Shown piece by piece: positions 45,834-57,136 of a DNA stretch of 64,000 nt. The position numbers were made by a program, and so were the translations under genes. Origin of the DNA: Chlorophyllum brunneum (lineage: Eukaryota > Basidiomycota > Agaricomycetes > Agaricales > Agaricaceae); NCBI GenBank assembly GCA_963576785.1, contig OY756145.1, positions 806,001-870,000 on the forward strand, in the 5' to 3' direction. The notes below the pieces were generated by a model. The model was given only the letters and a program-made list of their open reading frames with translations. It ran no database searches and was not told the origin of the DNA. The first letter of the stretch is position 1. Every line of letters starts with the position of its first letter.

Positions 45834-46070
45834 GTTGCCATATAAATAGGCAGTTTTTATGTCAACACTTTTGATCTCCCAATTTTCGACTGCTGCTAAG
45901 GAGAATAGGAGACAAGAAGTTTTGTAGCAGATAACTGGAAAGAAAAGCTCGTTATAATTGAGGCCAGAGTTATAGAAGGAATGATGTTTGTTTCTAATTA
46001 TCAGGGTAAGTATTTTTCCTCTATGCTCAGGTTGATGTTACTAACATGGGGTTAGGTAGAGGCAAATTTT
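45834..46070 (-). mobile_element. Ty1/Copia remnant, RT 5' part
   Basis: On the minus strand, with frame slips, reads NELFFPVICYKTSCLLFSLAAVENWEIKSVDIKTAYLYGN-like RT sequence in pieces; the D-x-KTAYLYGN box is the part normally followed directly by LDEEI, which sits at 38,418 on the far side of the Gypsy copy. Integrase and gag of the Copia element were not found to the right, so it is truncated. Confidence 0.82.
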
Positions 46071-46776
46071 TGCTGACAAACCCATAGATTATGACTTACT
46101 CATAAGTATTCTGTTATATATAATAAATATAACAAGTAATTGAATGTCCAGAGATCTGGAAGAGTACTTTTTTGGAAATAAGAACATTAGGCATATAGTA
46201 GAGCTTTTTCTTTGTAATCACAAATGCAACAAATACTGTGAATGGTTTGCTCTTCAAAACTTGTAGTTCAGTATACTAAAATGGTGTATAATTACATGTA
46301 TACCCTCATTCAAAAATATAATATATTTCATATTCTAGATGAAAGTATATGCATGAGAGTATATGTATGCAAACTTGGGTTGGTAGATATAGTGGAGCAT
46401 GCAGCAAGATCAAATACTACAGGACAACTGGGAGTACTCTCTTGTGTGTGATAAGGTGACACACAGCTAGTTTTCTGTGTGTCACACATGACATAAATAT
46501 GATCATTGTTGTCATGTGTACCGTATTTGGAGGTGTAGTCACATTGTGGCTTCATGTTTCCTTTTTTGGTAGTTATTTGCGGGGTCCTGTCATAAGTCTT
46601 GGCAGCAAGGTGCTCCGGCTTTCCATAGTACCCGACTGCCTGTCCCTGGGAGCAAATGGCTTACTCCTGCTCCGTTCGCTTCAGGATCGCAAGAGATCAA
46701 CGAATCCGTTTATTGTTATAAACCCATTGTACATAGACCACCACGAAGGACCGCCCAGTCATCCTCGCCCGCTGGT
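46071..46776. other. AT-rich flank of the island, then sharp return to mixed composition
   Basis: No gene recognised. Two adjacent perfect inverted repeats lie at 46,456-46,519. AT-richness ends near 46,570, about 200 bp before the HsbA stop codon. Confidence 0.5.
46456..46519. repeat. Two adjacent perfect inverted repeats
   Basis: GTGACACACAG (46,456-46,466) pairs with CTGTGTGTCAC (46,475-46,485) around an 8-base loop. Overlapping its right arm, ACACATGACA (46,484-46,493) pairs with TGTCATGTGT (46,510-46,519) around 16 bases. Confidence 0.75.
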
Positions 46777-47480
46777 TTAGGTATAAGCCGCAATAGCTTT
46801 GGCGAAGGCGTCGTCAATCTCAGACTTGATTTCATTCGCTTCGTCCACCAGCTGCTGCTATACAACGTATTCAGACGAATGCATAGATGTTTCGGCTCAA
46901 AACTATGAAACACGCACAGGAGCCGCTGCGATTAGTGCATTTGCAAGTTGGTCGGTTCCAGCTTTAAGATTGGACAGGTCTTGTTTGACCAAGGCAGGGA
47001 TACCACCGATAAGAAGAGCCTCGATTGCAGGTTTCCTATTCACGATAGTCATAAGACCGTCCTCGATTATAGGCGTAATGTCATTGACGGCACCGATGAC
47101 ACTGTTGCCGTCCGCAGCAGAAACAGGAGCGGGCACAGACTACTGCAAGCATTCGTAATCCAGGTCATGACTTGAAGTTAGCTCAACATACCTGAACGTC
47201 GTTCGCGGTCTTGTTGATGGCGGTCAGAGTAGTGCCCACCTGATTGTGAATCTCCTGGAAACAAGTTGAAATGGACCGGTCTCATGTCAGATAACATGGA
47301 ATAGTGACTGACTAAGACTTCAGCCAGAGTGCCGCCAGTGTCAGGAAATTCATGGATCGCATCGTCCAACGATGATGCTTGTGACATGAGGTCAGCGAGG
47401 TCTGTCAGGACGTCTTGGACGGTGGCGCCGAGCGCAACAAGAACAATAGAAACAAGGTAGACAAGGAACTTGATCTGCAT
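46777..47480 (-). CDS. HsbA-family secreted cell-wall protein, with signal peptide
   Basis: Hydrophobic-surface-binding protein A family (galactomannoprotein-like). ATG at 47480 begins MQIKFLVYLVSIVLVALGA, a clear signal peptide. Then TVQDVLTDLADLMSQASSLDDAIHEFPDTGG, an intron, AINKTANDVQ-type sequence, an intron, PAPVSAADGNSVIGAVNDITPIIEDGLMTIVNRKPA, and DLSNLKAGTDQLANALIAAAP. The last exon reads LVDEANEIKSEIDDAFAKAIAAYT. Alpha-helical with heptad-like spacing and no cysteines apart from the leader region. In Aspergillus HsbA binds hydrophobic surfaces and recruits cutinase. A paralogue lies 1.3 kb upstream on the same strand. Confidence 0.88.
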
Positions 47481-48811
47481 GTTGGACTGAGGAACTTGGG
47501 CCTGTGCAGCATTTATCCCCGTGCTTTATGATTACGAACCATACTCGTGATATCAAAGCCGGAGGAGAAAAGACTTCAAGCCATGTTCAGAAGTCAATGG
47601 CGGGTTCTGGGACGCACATGTGCACCCAGCTTCCTAGAAATCGCTATTTGAGATACTGTCAAACGGCCGTTTAGCGGTTCCGCAACTTCTCCAGTGAAAA
47701 TCTCCCACTTGGGTGTCATGCCCGTCGAGAGGCCGTTCATCAATGAGTTTTCCAAACTCTCACCGTTCAGTCAGTGCGTGCAGAGCACATCCGAGCCTCG
47801 GAAACCGAATTGGAACAAGGGAAATATCTGTCAAGAAACACGTCAGCTCGATGGGCAGCTCGACGTTCGGGAAGTTGAGAATGGCTCCGTATCACTAGTC
47901 AACGCTGGTTCCAGTAAACAAAATTGAACTTGCTGATTCCATTCGAAGTCCTGTCAGTACATGTCATGTGGGAATTCGAATCCAGTCAGCTCCATCGAAA
48001 CATGGACTCTGAATACCAGAAAAAGGCATTTTGGTGATCGAGCTGCACCCAGGGCGAAGGCCACGTCGCTGTCGGGAAAGTGGCGCTGATTGACGGCGTT
48101 AGCTAGGATGGTACTCATGGCTCGGAAGGTCAGGGATCCAAAAGTGTGGTGAGATCGTATCGTGAGTGGATTAGCTCAATACCACAAAGTTCGAAGCGAT
48201 TAAGAAGGACCATCGAAATCGGAATGGCTAAGATGATAGTGAATAGATAACCAGGCAAAAACGAGCGACCGATCTGATTAATATGGGCGAAGCTGATTAT
48301 CAGTTATTCTTGGAGCTGCCGAGGGCCAGAGAAGAGCTCGGTGCAAAATCACATGGACATGAACCCGAATAATGTTATATTCGCTAACGACTGAAAAAAG
48401 TCTCCTGAAGCCGTTAGGTCACTCAGCCGCATGATGCATACCTCGTGCAGGGTCGGATGGTAGGGGTCGAGTGACCGGAGGTCAATTAAGATCCAAACAC
48501 GACCTGGCTTACCACCCAGGACCCAGGAGAATCATTTGGGTGGGTGGTAACTTGGGCAGTTGGGCTTGGGAGTATGGGTGGTTTGATCACGGCGCAAGTA
48601 TCTGTGCAATACTTTCTCGCGAACATTCTGGAGCACTGTACCTCGTTACATTCACGAAAACTCATATGATCACATCTTGCAAACCGTCTTTTCAAGCGCA
48701 TATGTCCATACTTTGATAACTGAATTCAATAGTAGTATATATTACAGATTCAGTACTGTCATTTCCCATTTCCATCCCCAGTCTCTGATGGCACAACTGA
48801 ACCTCAGTCAT
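47481..48811. other. Spacer between HsbA paralogues
   Basis: No recognised gene. A plus-strand frame near 48,471-48,716 and others lack motifs. Confidence 0.5.
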
Positions 48812-49443
48812 TTAATTATATGCAGCGGTGGCGGACGCGAAGGCCTTATCCACATCAAGCTTGATGGCTTTGGCTTTGGACGCCAACTCAGACTGTGAGA
48901 TACCAGCCAGTCAGTTAACTTGATTTAAAATTATGATAATTCACGTACAGGAGAAAGTTCAACCAGAGTACTCGCGAGAGCAGCGTAGCTCTTATTGATG
49001 CCGATTAAGTCCTGCTTGACGATGTCAGGAATGCCAATGGCCTGAGCAACTGGTTTCTTTGCTACGAGACCCTTGAGGGCATCTTCTATCAAAGGCTTGA
49101 TGACGTTAACGGCGTCGATAACACTGGTGCCATCCGCCATGGAAATAGGAGTGGGGACACCCTACGATAACCGTCTAAACCTGTGTCCAAGACCAGAAAC
49201 AGACCTCACCTTTGCGTGGGTTGTTATTTTGTCGATTTCGGACTGTACCTTGGTAGCATCGGAGTGGATTTCCTGGGCACTAGATGAGACGTGCTTTTGT
49301 AGGCAAAACAAAATACCTTGACTGACCAGGGCGTTGGTCAAAGACCCACCAGTATCGGGGAATGCTTTGATAGACTTGTCAAGAGCCCTCACTTGCGTAG
49401 TGATGGAGCTGATATCGTTCAAAACGTCCTGAACAGTAGGCAT
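48812..49443 (-). CDS. HsbA-family protein lacking a signal peptide
   Basis: Paralogue of the preceding HsbA gene. Starts at ATG 49,443 with MPTVQDVLNDISSITTQVRALDKSIKAFPDTGG, that is, directly at the sequence which in the neighbour follows the signal peptide. Then EIHSDATKVQSEIDKITTHAK, an intron, VPTPISMADGTSVIDAVNVIKPLIEDALKGLVAKKP, IVKQDLIGINKSYAALASTLVELSP, an intron, and ASKAKAIKLDVDKAFASATAAYN. The reading frame is intact after splicing. No hydrophobic leader was found upstream in frame before 49,443, though a leader exon further away cannot be excluded. The product is predicted to be cytosolic or unconventionally exported, by inference. Confidence 0.82.
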
Positions 49444-51488
49444 GCTGTTTTAGCGATCTTAGAATGCGATTACATCCTGCTTTTATATTTCAGGACCAGG
49501 CAATTACGAGCTTGGAAGCGAGTTGGAAACCTTCAATTCCGGAATAGGCGTGGTGGAATGACCAAGGATTCTGTTTGGGAAAATGGCCTCGCGGGAGATA
49601 TGGGAAAATCAACGTACAGAAAGGAATCCATTTGTGATTTTGATCAACTAATACTTGTGAAGTAGTCCATAAATGTACCGACCACATGATGAACAAGTAT
49701 TGTTAACCCATACATACAATCATGTGGGAAGGTCGATCGATCAGCGCAGTTTCTGGGCTATTCGTAACCGAGGCCTCGCTTCTGTGGCGATTGAGAAGAT
49801 GACCTGAAGAAAAGGGAACACCAAGGACCACCCCTTTGAGTCCACCCAATCGTCGATCAACTCTATGAAAATATTGCGGAGCCTGGGAATGGTGGTGCAT
49901 CAGACAGAAACTCATGCAACATTTTTCAGCGAATGAACTCCAGACCATTTATCAACGGTATGCAGAGGATTGAGGCGAGACTCTTAGCATTGTGGCGGAA
50001 ACTGCCCACACTAGAAAGGTATGAGGGTGAACTTCGAGAAAGGATGATGCGTGGGCCATGTTCAGAGTCGCTTGGTGTAATCGTTATACCTGTAGCCAGA
50101 CAACGGCTAGGCTAAGGACAAGGACAGTGGCTGAGATATCCGTAAATAGCGTTTGAAACGCTAGTGGCGATACTCACGTTATCGTATACATTTACTCCAA
50201 GCATTCGCTCGAGTTGCTTCCTTTTCTTTCCCTTTTCCTTCTCGGGTTGAAAGTTCTGGCGTTGAGTTAGAATCCGTCTCCTGATGTTCACTGTGCATTA
50301 AAATTGATGAATAGAAGCCTTGCACCTGTTCGCCGCTGAACAGTCAAAGCACACCAACGCAATTATTATCCCTGATGGTAAAGCTAATCTTTGAGCGAGA
50401 CGGGGGCTATACGGAGGGGGCCTAAGGTTAGGATGTCGGGTAGAGTGTCCTGAGCACTCGGAGATCGATCACTATCAGTATTTATTTGAGGGTTTCGTAG
50501 TTATAAGTAAGGCTAGGGAGGCCAGAAAATGACAGACAGGATGTACGAGCCCGGAAACACGTTGCGTGAGCCAAGGGACGATCATTGACCATTCATATAG
50601 TCGATTTGGATCCTAGCATTCACTCTGGAGAGTGACGGGATTGTGTTGGATTTATACTGGTTATCCGCCAGCAATGCGGGAAAGGAAAACCACATGTAAA
50701 AAATATGGATCACACTAAAAGTACAGTCTGATATCTTCCGTATGACCAATTGGTCTGTGGGCTCAAGTGTAGACCTGTTTGTTACTGGTGGTGGACTGAC
50801 GAACGCACGTGAGCACACTAACTAACCATGAACCTTTCCCCTTCCGTACCTTGCGTAGACTTGATTGTCCACAAGCATACCTTTCGCTGATGGATTTTTG
50901 TGTCTCTTAATTACTTAACTTAAAATTTTCGCCTTCTACTCATCCCGGACCCTCTTTTTCTCTACACTTCAGTAAGAGTCGCCTTGTGTTTGCTCACTCA
51001 GTTCTCATGTCGTTACTGAGAGGCTGACATGAACTGTCGTGTAACCTTTGATTCACTTATGTTATAGTCTATTTATTATTCTTTCATCAGGAACGGAGGA
51101 CGATCTGTGAAAGTCAAGACTGGAAACGCTATCTCAATTCGACAGCCCCAGTGTGATTATTGACTCCGAATTTCGAGTTATTTTCGCCTTGACTGACGGA
51201 TCGGAGAGTCCGCATTGGTCCTCCCGCGACTAATCAATTCACTGGGGATCAACGGAGGTAGAGAGGTACGTGGCCAGCTGAGCCTTGTGACTGCTCGTAA
51301 ATAAATCTACTGCAGTTTCCAGCCGGCGGTGGCGAGATACGTGACGTCACACATGCCAGCGGATGGCCGGGAAGCCGCGGAAGGTAGTAGAACGGGAATA
51401 TTACCGGGGGAAAATGCGGGATTCCGTGGGCAGGTGGACGAATTTTTGAAAACCAGCGTGTGACTTGGCTGGATATCTACGAGTGAAC
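49444..51488. other. 2-kb interval with no recognised gene
   Basis: No family match on either strand. Contains the B copy of the dispersed repeat (about 50,980-51,095). Confidence 0.5.
50980..51095 (+). repeat. Diverged dispersed repeat, copy B
   Basis: Resembles 10,700-10,810, with shared blocks GTTCTCxTGTCGTTA and ATAGTCTATTTxTTA in the same order. Both copies are in intergenic DNA. Confidence 0.45.
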
Positions 51489-53394
51489 ATGATTAGGTTA
51501 TCGCCTCCAATCCGCCTCCTCTCCACCCGTACTCTTTCCCCCCCAACCCGACGTCATACCAGACCGTACATGATGACCACCAAAGACGAGTTTAAACAGG
51601 TACACCCTTCTTCAGCTTCCAATGATCTATCGTTTTATCATTCCATCATCTCCAGGCACCCCACAAGTTAGTTGTTATCACTTCGAGTTCCCCTTCCGGC
51701 TCATTCCCATCGCAAAAAAAATTAGACTTCTCGTGTACGTTCGCAGATTATTCAAACCAATGAATCAATCTTATATGTGTTTTACAGTATACCTGGACCC
51801 ATCGAAGTGGCCGATGAGGTTCGTGAACGGCGCGAGCTACTCGGTGGTCGGATGTTGACGTATGCTAGGTTCTCTTTGCGAACGCGCACCCTTCCATGTC
51901 CCACATTTCTCCAGACTTTATCCCAGTCTTTGGTAATTGCATTCGCATGACTAGGTATGTCCGGTAACCGCCTCAAGACGTGCGCGTGTCTCAACCCATC
52001 GACCCAGGGAGGTTCTGCTCACCAAGACAGGGCAACCTTTCCTCATAAGCGGGAGTGGAACGCTTGGCTGGGACCAGGTAGAAATGTTAGAAACCAGTTG
52101 ATCAGGAACTCATAAATATGTGCCAGGTTGCCGCTAACCTTGTGGAACGTGGAGAGAACGCTCTGGTTCTTCATTCAGGATACTTCGGTGATAGCTTCAA
52201 GGACTGCCTAGAGACCTATGGTGCGAACGTTACGCAGCTCAAGGCACCCATTGGACGCGCTGTGGCCTCGTCTGAACTTGAGAGGGAACTCACGAGCGGA
52301 AAGAAGTACAAGATTGTCACACTGACACATGTTGATACTAGCACTGGTGAGTCTCGCATGGTGCTACATTGAGGTTTGCGTCTCAACTCCGGGAAAGGCG
52401 TTCTCTCGAACGCCAGGGAGATTACTGCCCTCGTTCGCCGGATCTCACCAGGAACTCTAGTAGGGCTTCCTTGTATATCTTTCTTCTATCTCTTATTCCA
52501 CAATAACAGGTCGTCGTGGATGCCGTGTGTTCTGTTGCATCTGAAGAACTTCGGTTTGATGACTGGGACCTTGACGTTGTCCTCACAGCGAGCCAGAAGG
52601 GTCTCGGTACACCGCCAGGTCTCAGTATTCTCGTTGCGAGTCAGCGAGCACTGGATGTGTGTTTGACACCTACATAAAGCGCATACAATCGTGTCTCTGA
52701 TGCATATAAATAGGTCTTCAAGAATCGCAAGTCGCCACCATCGTCATACTATGCATCTTGGAAGAAGTGGCTGCCGATTATGAATGCATACGAATCTGGT
52801 TCTGCAGCATACTTCGCCACGCCACCTGTCAACCTCATGTATTCTTACTGTGCTTCTCTGGAATTGATTCTTCGTGGAGGTACGCACTCATCAATTTGGC
52901 TCGGATGACGCACGCTAACCTTCCTCATTTGGAAAGATATGTCACTCGAGGAACGGCTTAAGCTTCACAGAGAAGCCAGCAACCAAGTGAAGGATGCTGC
53001 GAAGAGACTGGGCTTGAAGCAGTTGCCTGAATCTGAACCTGAGGCCGCCAATGGCATGACCGCTGTCAGTGACGTTTCATCTACTCCATAACCATAAGTT
53101 GCTGATATCGGATTCCAGTTGTACTTCCCAGAAGGCCTCACAGCAAGTGATATACTCCCTCGGCTTGTTAAACGTGACGTTGTTGTTGCTGGTGGCCTCC
53201 ACACTGCCATAAAAGGTGTGCCAAGACTTTTCGAACGTTTTCGTTTTGCTGATGGCTGGATGTATATAGACAAGTACTTCCGCATTGGCCACATGGGCAT
53301 TTCAGTAGTTGACAGACAACGCGGGGATGTCAATACTATTGTTAGCGCCCTTGAGGATGCTTTGAAGGAAGCACGGGCGGCTAAGGCAGCCTAA
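51489..53394 (+). CDS. AGX1: Alanine-glyoxylate aminotransferase
   Basis: PLP-dependent class V aminotransferase that makes glycine from glyoxylate and alanine. ATG at 51,489. The first 40 residues (MIRLSPPIRLLSTRTLSPPTRRH) are basic and may be a mitochondrial presequence; MMTTKDEF downstream offers a second start. Then LLVIPGPIEVADEV, AHPSMSHISPDF, SGSGTLGWDQVAANLVERGENALVLHSGYFGD, and HVDTSTGVLSNAREI. The cofactor region has VVVDAVCSVASEELRFDDWDLDVVLTASQKGLGTPPG with the PLP lysine in SQKGLG. Later blocks are SWKKWLPIMNAYES, ATPPVNLMYSY and YFRIGHMGISV. About nine exons; intact. Confidence 0.92.
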
Positions 53395-53614
53395 CTTGAA
53401 AAAGTGGGGCTTGAAAGAAGTAACGAGGAGGGGAGAACCTGGAACTTATATAAACTATTCTGGAGCATTCTGCCTCTTCTGTAGTTCTCAGTTTGACTGT
53501 AACTCTTTGCATACTGACCGTGAGACCCGAACTGCCATAACTGCTTCACAGCTTTGGAAATAGAGAGGATTGATCATATCTGTACTCTACTCTACTCCAC
53601 CAGTCGGATCCATA

Positions 53615-56600
53615 ATGGATACTAACCGGTGCTTGGGCTGCGGGAAGTGTGTCGTGAGCAATAGTTTTGTCGGTCACAGATGCCAATCTAACCATTTCTT
53701 CAGCGCGGCAAATCATCCTGTGCGTGCCAGCGGGTTCATGATCTCTCGAGATCTATCTCTTCATGGGCTTCTCCATCTTCCTCACCACTTAGTGGTAAAC
53801 GGAGAGGACGAGACCTCTCCATTATCCACGCCGGGACTGGTGATTTCCCTAATCCGAGTACTCAGGTGTCTGGGAACCGTTTCTCCTCAACAAAGACGGC
53901 GCGCCGGATTTGTAGTGGTTCAAGCCATCGTGCACCCAATATTATACGGCCGTCCCGCCCTGTTCCGCCCACAATTACCACTTCTCAACCAGATTCCTTA
54001 ACCAGCCCTCCTCTCCGGAGAAACCTCAGTTCTCAAGAGCTTCTTACCACCATATCTCTTTCCCACTCACCCTCCTCAGACACCCCAAAACGCAGTGAAT
54101 CGGGTGCATCATGGCCCGCAATTTCCTCCTTGTCAAGCGCCATGAATAGGCTCTGGGAGACCCGGGACAGCAGTCTTACGCAATCCGAGAGGTCTTCCGG
54201 GTCATCTTGCGATCTTCGTCATCTACCCGACCCACCAACTCCCCCACAGTCTGGCTCACTGCAGCGCCGGAAGTCCTCCTCGACAAACTCTCCGGTTTCT
54301 ACTCGGAGTTCTTCATCCACGCTTGTGGACCGTGGCATGCTCATTCCCGGTTTTTGCCCTCCCAAGGCCAAACTATATGATCTTGGGGAACAAAGTCTTC
54401 AACCGCTGGCGAAGGAAGTGCGAAGATCTCCTCTATCAAATCGGGGTAGCGGATTCTTTGACCAGTCTCATGATTTTGCTGTATCGCATTCAATGATGTA
54501 CAGCATTGGGTCTCAACACACCCATTATCATAACCCTTACAATGGTGTGTTTGCTACAAGTTGCTTGAATGATTACTGAAATTCCTCTCCACAGTCCTTG
54601 AACGCTATGCTCAGTATATCATGCCAGGCGCAGAACTGGATACGAGTCTCCGCGAATACCCTCCTCGATGTCATCCTGGCACTCGAACAGAGATTCTTAC
54701 GTCGATTAGATCATCACTTCAAGGTCAGCAGGCAGGGATGGTATGGATATTCGGGCCGGCCGGGGCGGGAAAATCTGCCATCATGCAGACGCTCGCGGAA
54801 TCAAGTCAGGATAGACTTTTTGCCGCGTTGTTCCTCTCCAAGAAAGATGGTGTCAATGATGCCAGGCGGGTGATACCGACTATTGCATACCAGCTAGCTG
54901 TTCGCAACGAAGCTTATCTATCATTTCTCGAGGAGCGTCTTAGGGCTGATCCGATGTTCTTGGAGAAGTCACTCAAGGCGCAATTCCATAACCTAATTGT
55001 CGTACCTTTCGCCCAAAACCGCGTTGCTCTGGGCACGGAACTATGTGTCGTATATGTGGATGCCTTGGAAGAATGCCAGGATGAACGAGACCAATGTAAA
55101 ATTCTCGAACTCGTTCATGACTTCGTTGCGGATCATCCAACTATTCCCATAACATGGATCTTCGCTACAAGACAAACGTGTCACTTCAAATCCCTGTTTG
55201 CTAGGGTTAAGTGGTCACAAAGTTCCTATCAAGAGTACCATCTCTCCATCAATGCAGAGGATGCTTGTACAGATGTACGGCGCTACCTAGCGGAGGAGTT
55301 TAGTAGGATCAAGAGTAACTTCCCTGAAATTATCCCGACCTACCTATCTTGGCCAACGAAGGATCAACTTCGCAGACTTGCTTCAGCCTCTGGGGGCTTC
55401 TTTTCATTTGCCTCTTCTGTGATAAATTTTGTTGACAAACCGACTGGAGACCCCATTACACGCCTTTCCTACATCCTGGGCATCCTGGACGGTGGTTTTC
55501 AGCTGAAAGCTTCTATGTCAATGAACCCCTTCGAAAGCCTTGACATGCTCTACTCCCAGATTGTGTCGGAAATTCCATCCGACGTCCTACCCAAGGTTAC
55601 ACTACTCCTAGGGTACCATATGCCTCCGATAGTTGCTCTCCATCACAAAAGGCCATTCCTACTGGCTTGTAACATCCTGGGCCTCGAGCGCTCCCTGGAA
55701 TGCACTTTGCGGTCATTGGTATCGATCTTGGCGGTCCCCTTGCCATCAAAAATGCACACTGAAGGACTCCAATTCCATCATAGCTCATTTGGTGACTATC
55801 TACTCGACCAAAATCGGTCTAACGACTACTGGATCGATTTGGGTTTTATTTCCACCGAGCTATGGAGATGCTATGCCCGCATCTTGCTACAATGGCTCGA
55901 GAATTACTGTAAGTCGTCATACTACCAAAAACACTCCGATTGACGTGGACGTTCTCTAGCACTTGACGGTATCTGGCTCTCATGGATACAAACCCCAACC
56001 CCCAAACATGAGATAGGGTATGACTTGCAATATCAGATGTTCAGCGAGGCATCCTCTTTATTGACGGTACTATTACCTCAATATGCCCATCTGTGGTGTC
56101 CAGCATCCTGTCTCATGAAATCGAACGCTCCTTTCCTCCTTTCGCTCTCGCCCTCTGAGGTACTTGATGTCCTCCAACGATTGGATTATGGATCTCCAAA
56201 TTTTTTGAATAACGATCCTATCAACATACTCAAGTTCCTTAAGTGGATGCAGGACCATGTCAGTGACTAAATTTACAGAGTATTCGTATGTTGACTCATT
56301 ATTTCCCCGTATAGACTCCTATAGACCTCCGCAGCAAACTTGTCTTGCAGGAATTTCGCCTTTCCGTGGTAGACAAGCGCCGTCTATTCAAAGCTCTGTG
56401 CGAACAAAAATGGTACTGGGGGATCGTCGAGCACCATCAGCGCTTCGACGTTGAAGTAAACGGATCGGGAATTCATTCCATTGGGGTGACTAAATATTGC
56501 TCTGCTTATTGCATTCTCATCCTGACGATCACACCATCATTGCAGCACCTTGACGCTTCAGAATGGATCACGGCAGAGACGGTCTTGTTGAACTTGGAGA

Positions 56601-56858
56601 GTTATCTCGGGGACTTGGCTCGGTTGCTTCAGGAGAGTGACCCGGCTGCGGTCACTATATTCGGAACTGATGCAGTCAATTGTTGTGGCCTGATCCGTCA
56701 CAGAATATCCCCTGGTATGATTCAGTACCATATATTCCCGTACTCAGTTACGGATGCAGCAAGCCTGGGTATGTGTAGCTTAGACTGATGTTTGTCTACT
56801 CTTCGCGTGGTTTCCCTTAACACTAGGTGAGGCCTTGAGGGCTGGGTATGCTTGCTGA
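53615..56858 (+). CDS. NACHT-domain P-loop NTPase
   Basis: Large STAND-class NTPase of the fungal NLR-like group. The ATG at 53,615 begins MDTNRCLGCGKCV with a short Cys/His cluster. A long Ser/Thr/Pro-rich region follows (about 53,870-54,520). The NACHT core has REYPPRCHPGTRTEILTSIR, Walker A in IFGPAGAGKSAIMQTLAE, and Walker B as LCVVYVDALEEC. Later motifs include PITWIFATRQT, SASGGFFSFASSVINFVD and FHHSSFGDYLLD. The C-terminus continues through introns after 55,920 with HEIGYDLQYQMFS and WYWGIVEHHQRFD, ending either at 56,788 or, if spliced at 56,767, as GEALRAGYAC at 56,858. No WD40 or ankyrin repeats were found. N-terminal exon joins are uncertain. Confidence 0.8.
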
Positions 56859-57136
56859 TGTCGACTGTTACATGTCCGAACGCTCTTCCTTCACGTAGAA
56901 CAACAGTTTGGTGGTGTACACATAATACATACCATGTCACAATTGGATCGGTCTAGGTACGGGCGGTTAAAGCAGCATCATCCGGTGGGATCAGTTCCTA
57001 TGGACGTAATCGTGCGGATAGAAATGGATACAGAAAAAACGTAGGGCGTGATAACATATCTTGCTCGTATAGCTCCCTGTCGATGTGGGATCCGAACCCC
57101 TCATATGGATGCCTTCCCCTGAAGACAAAGGCTAGT

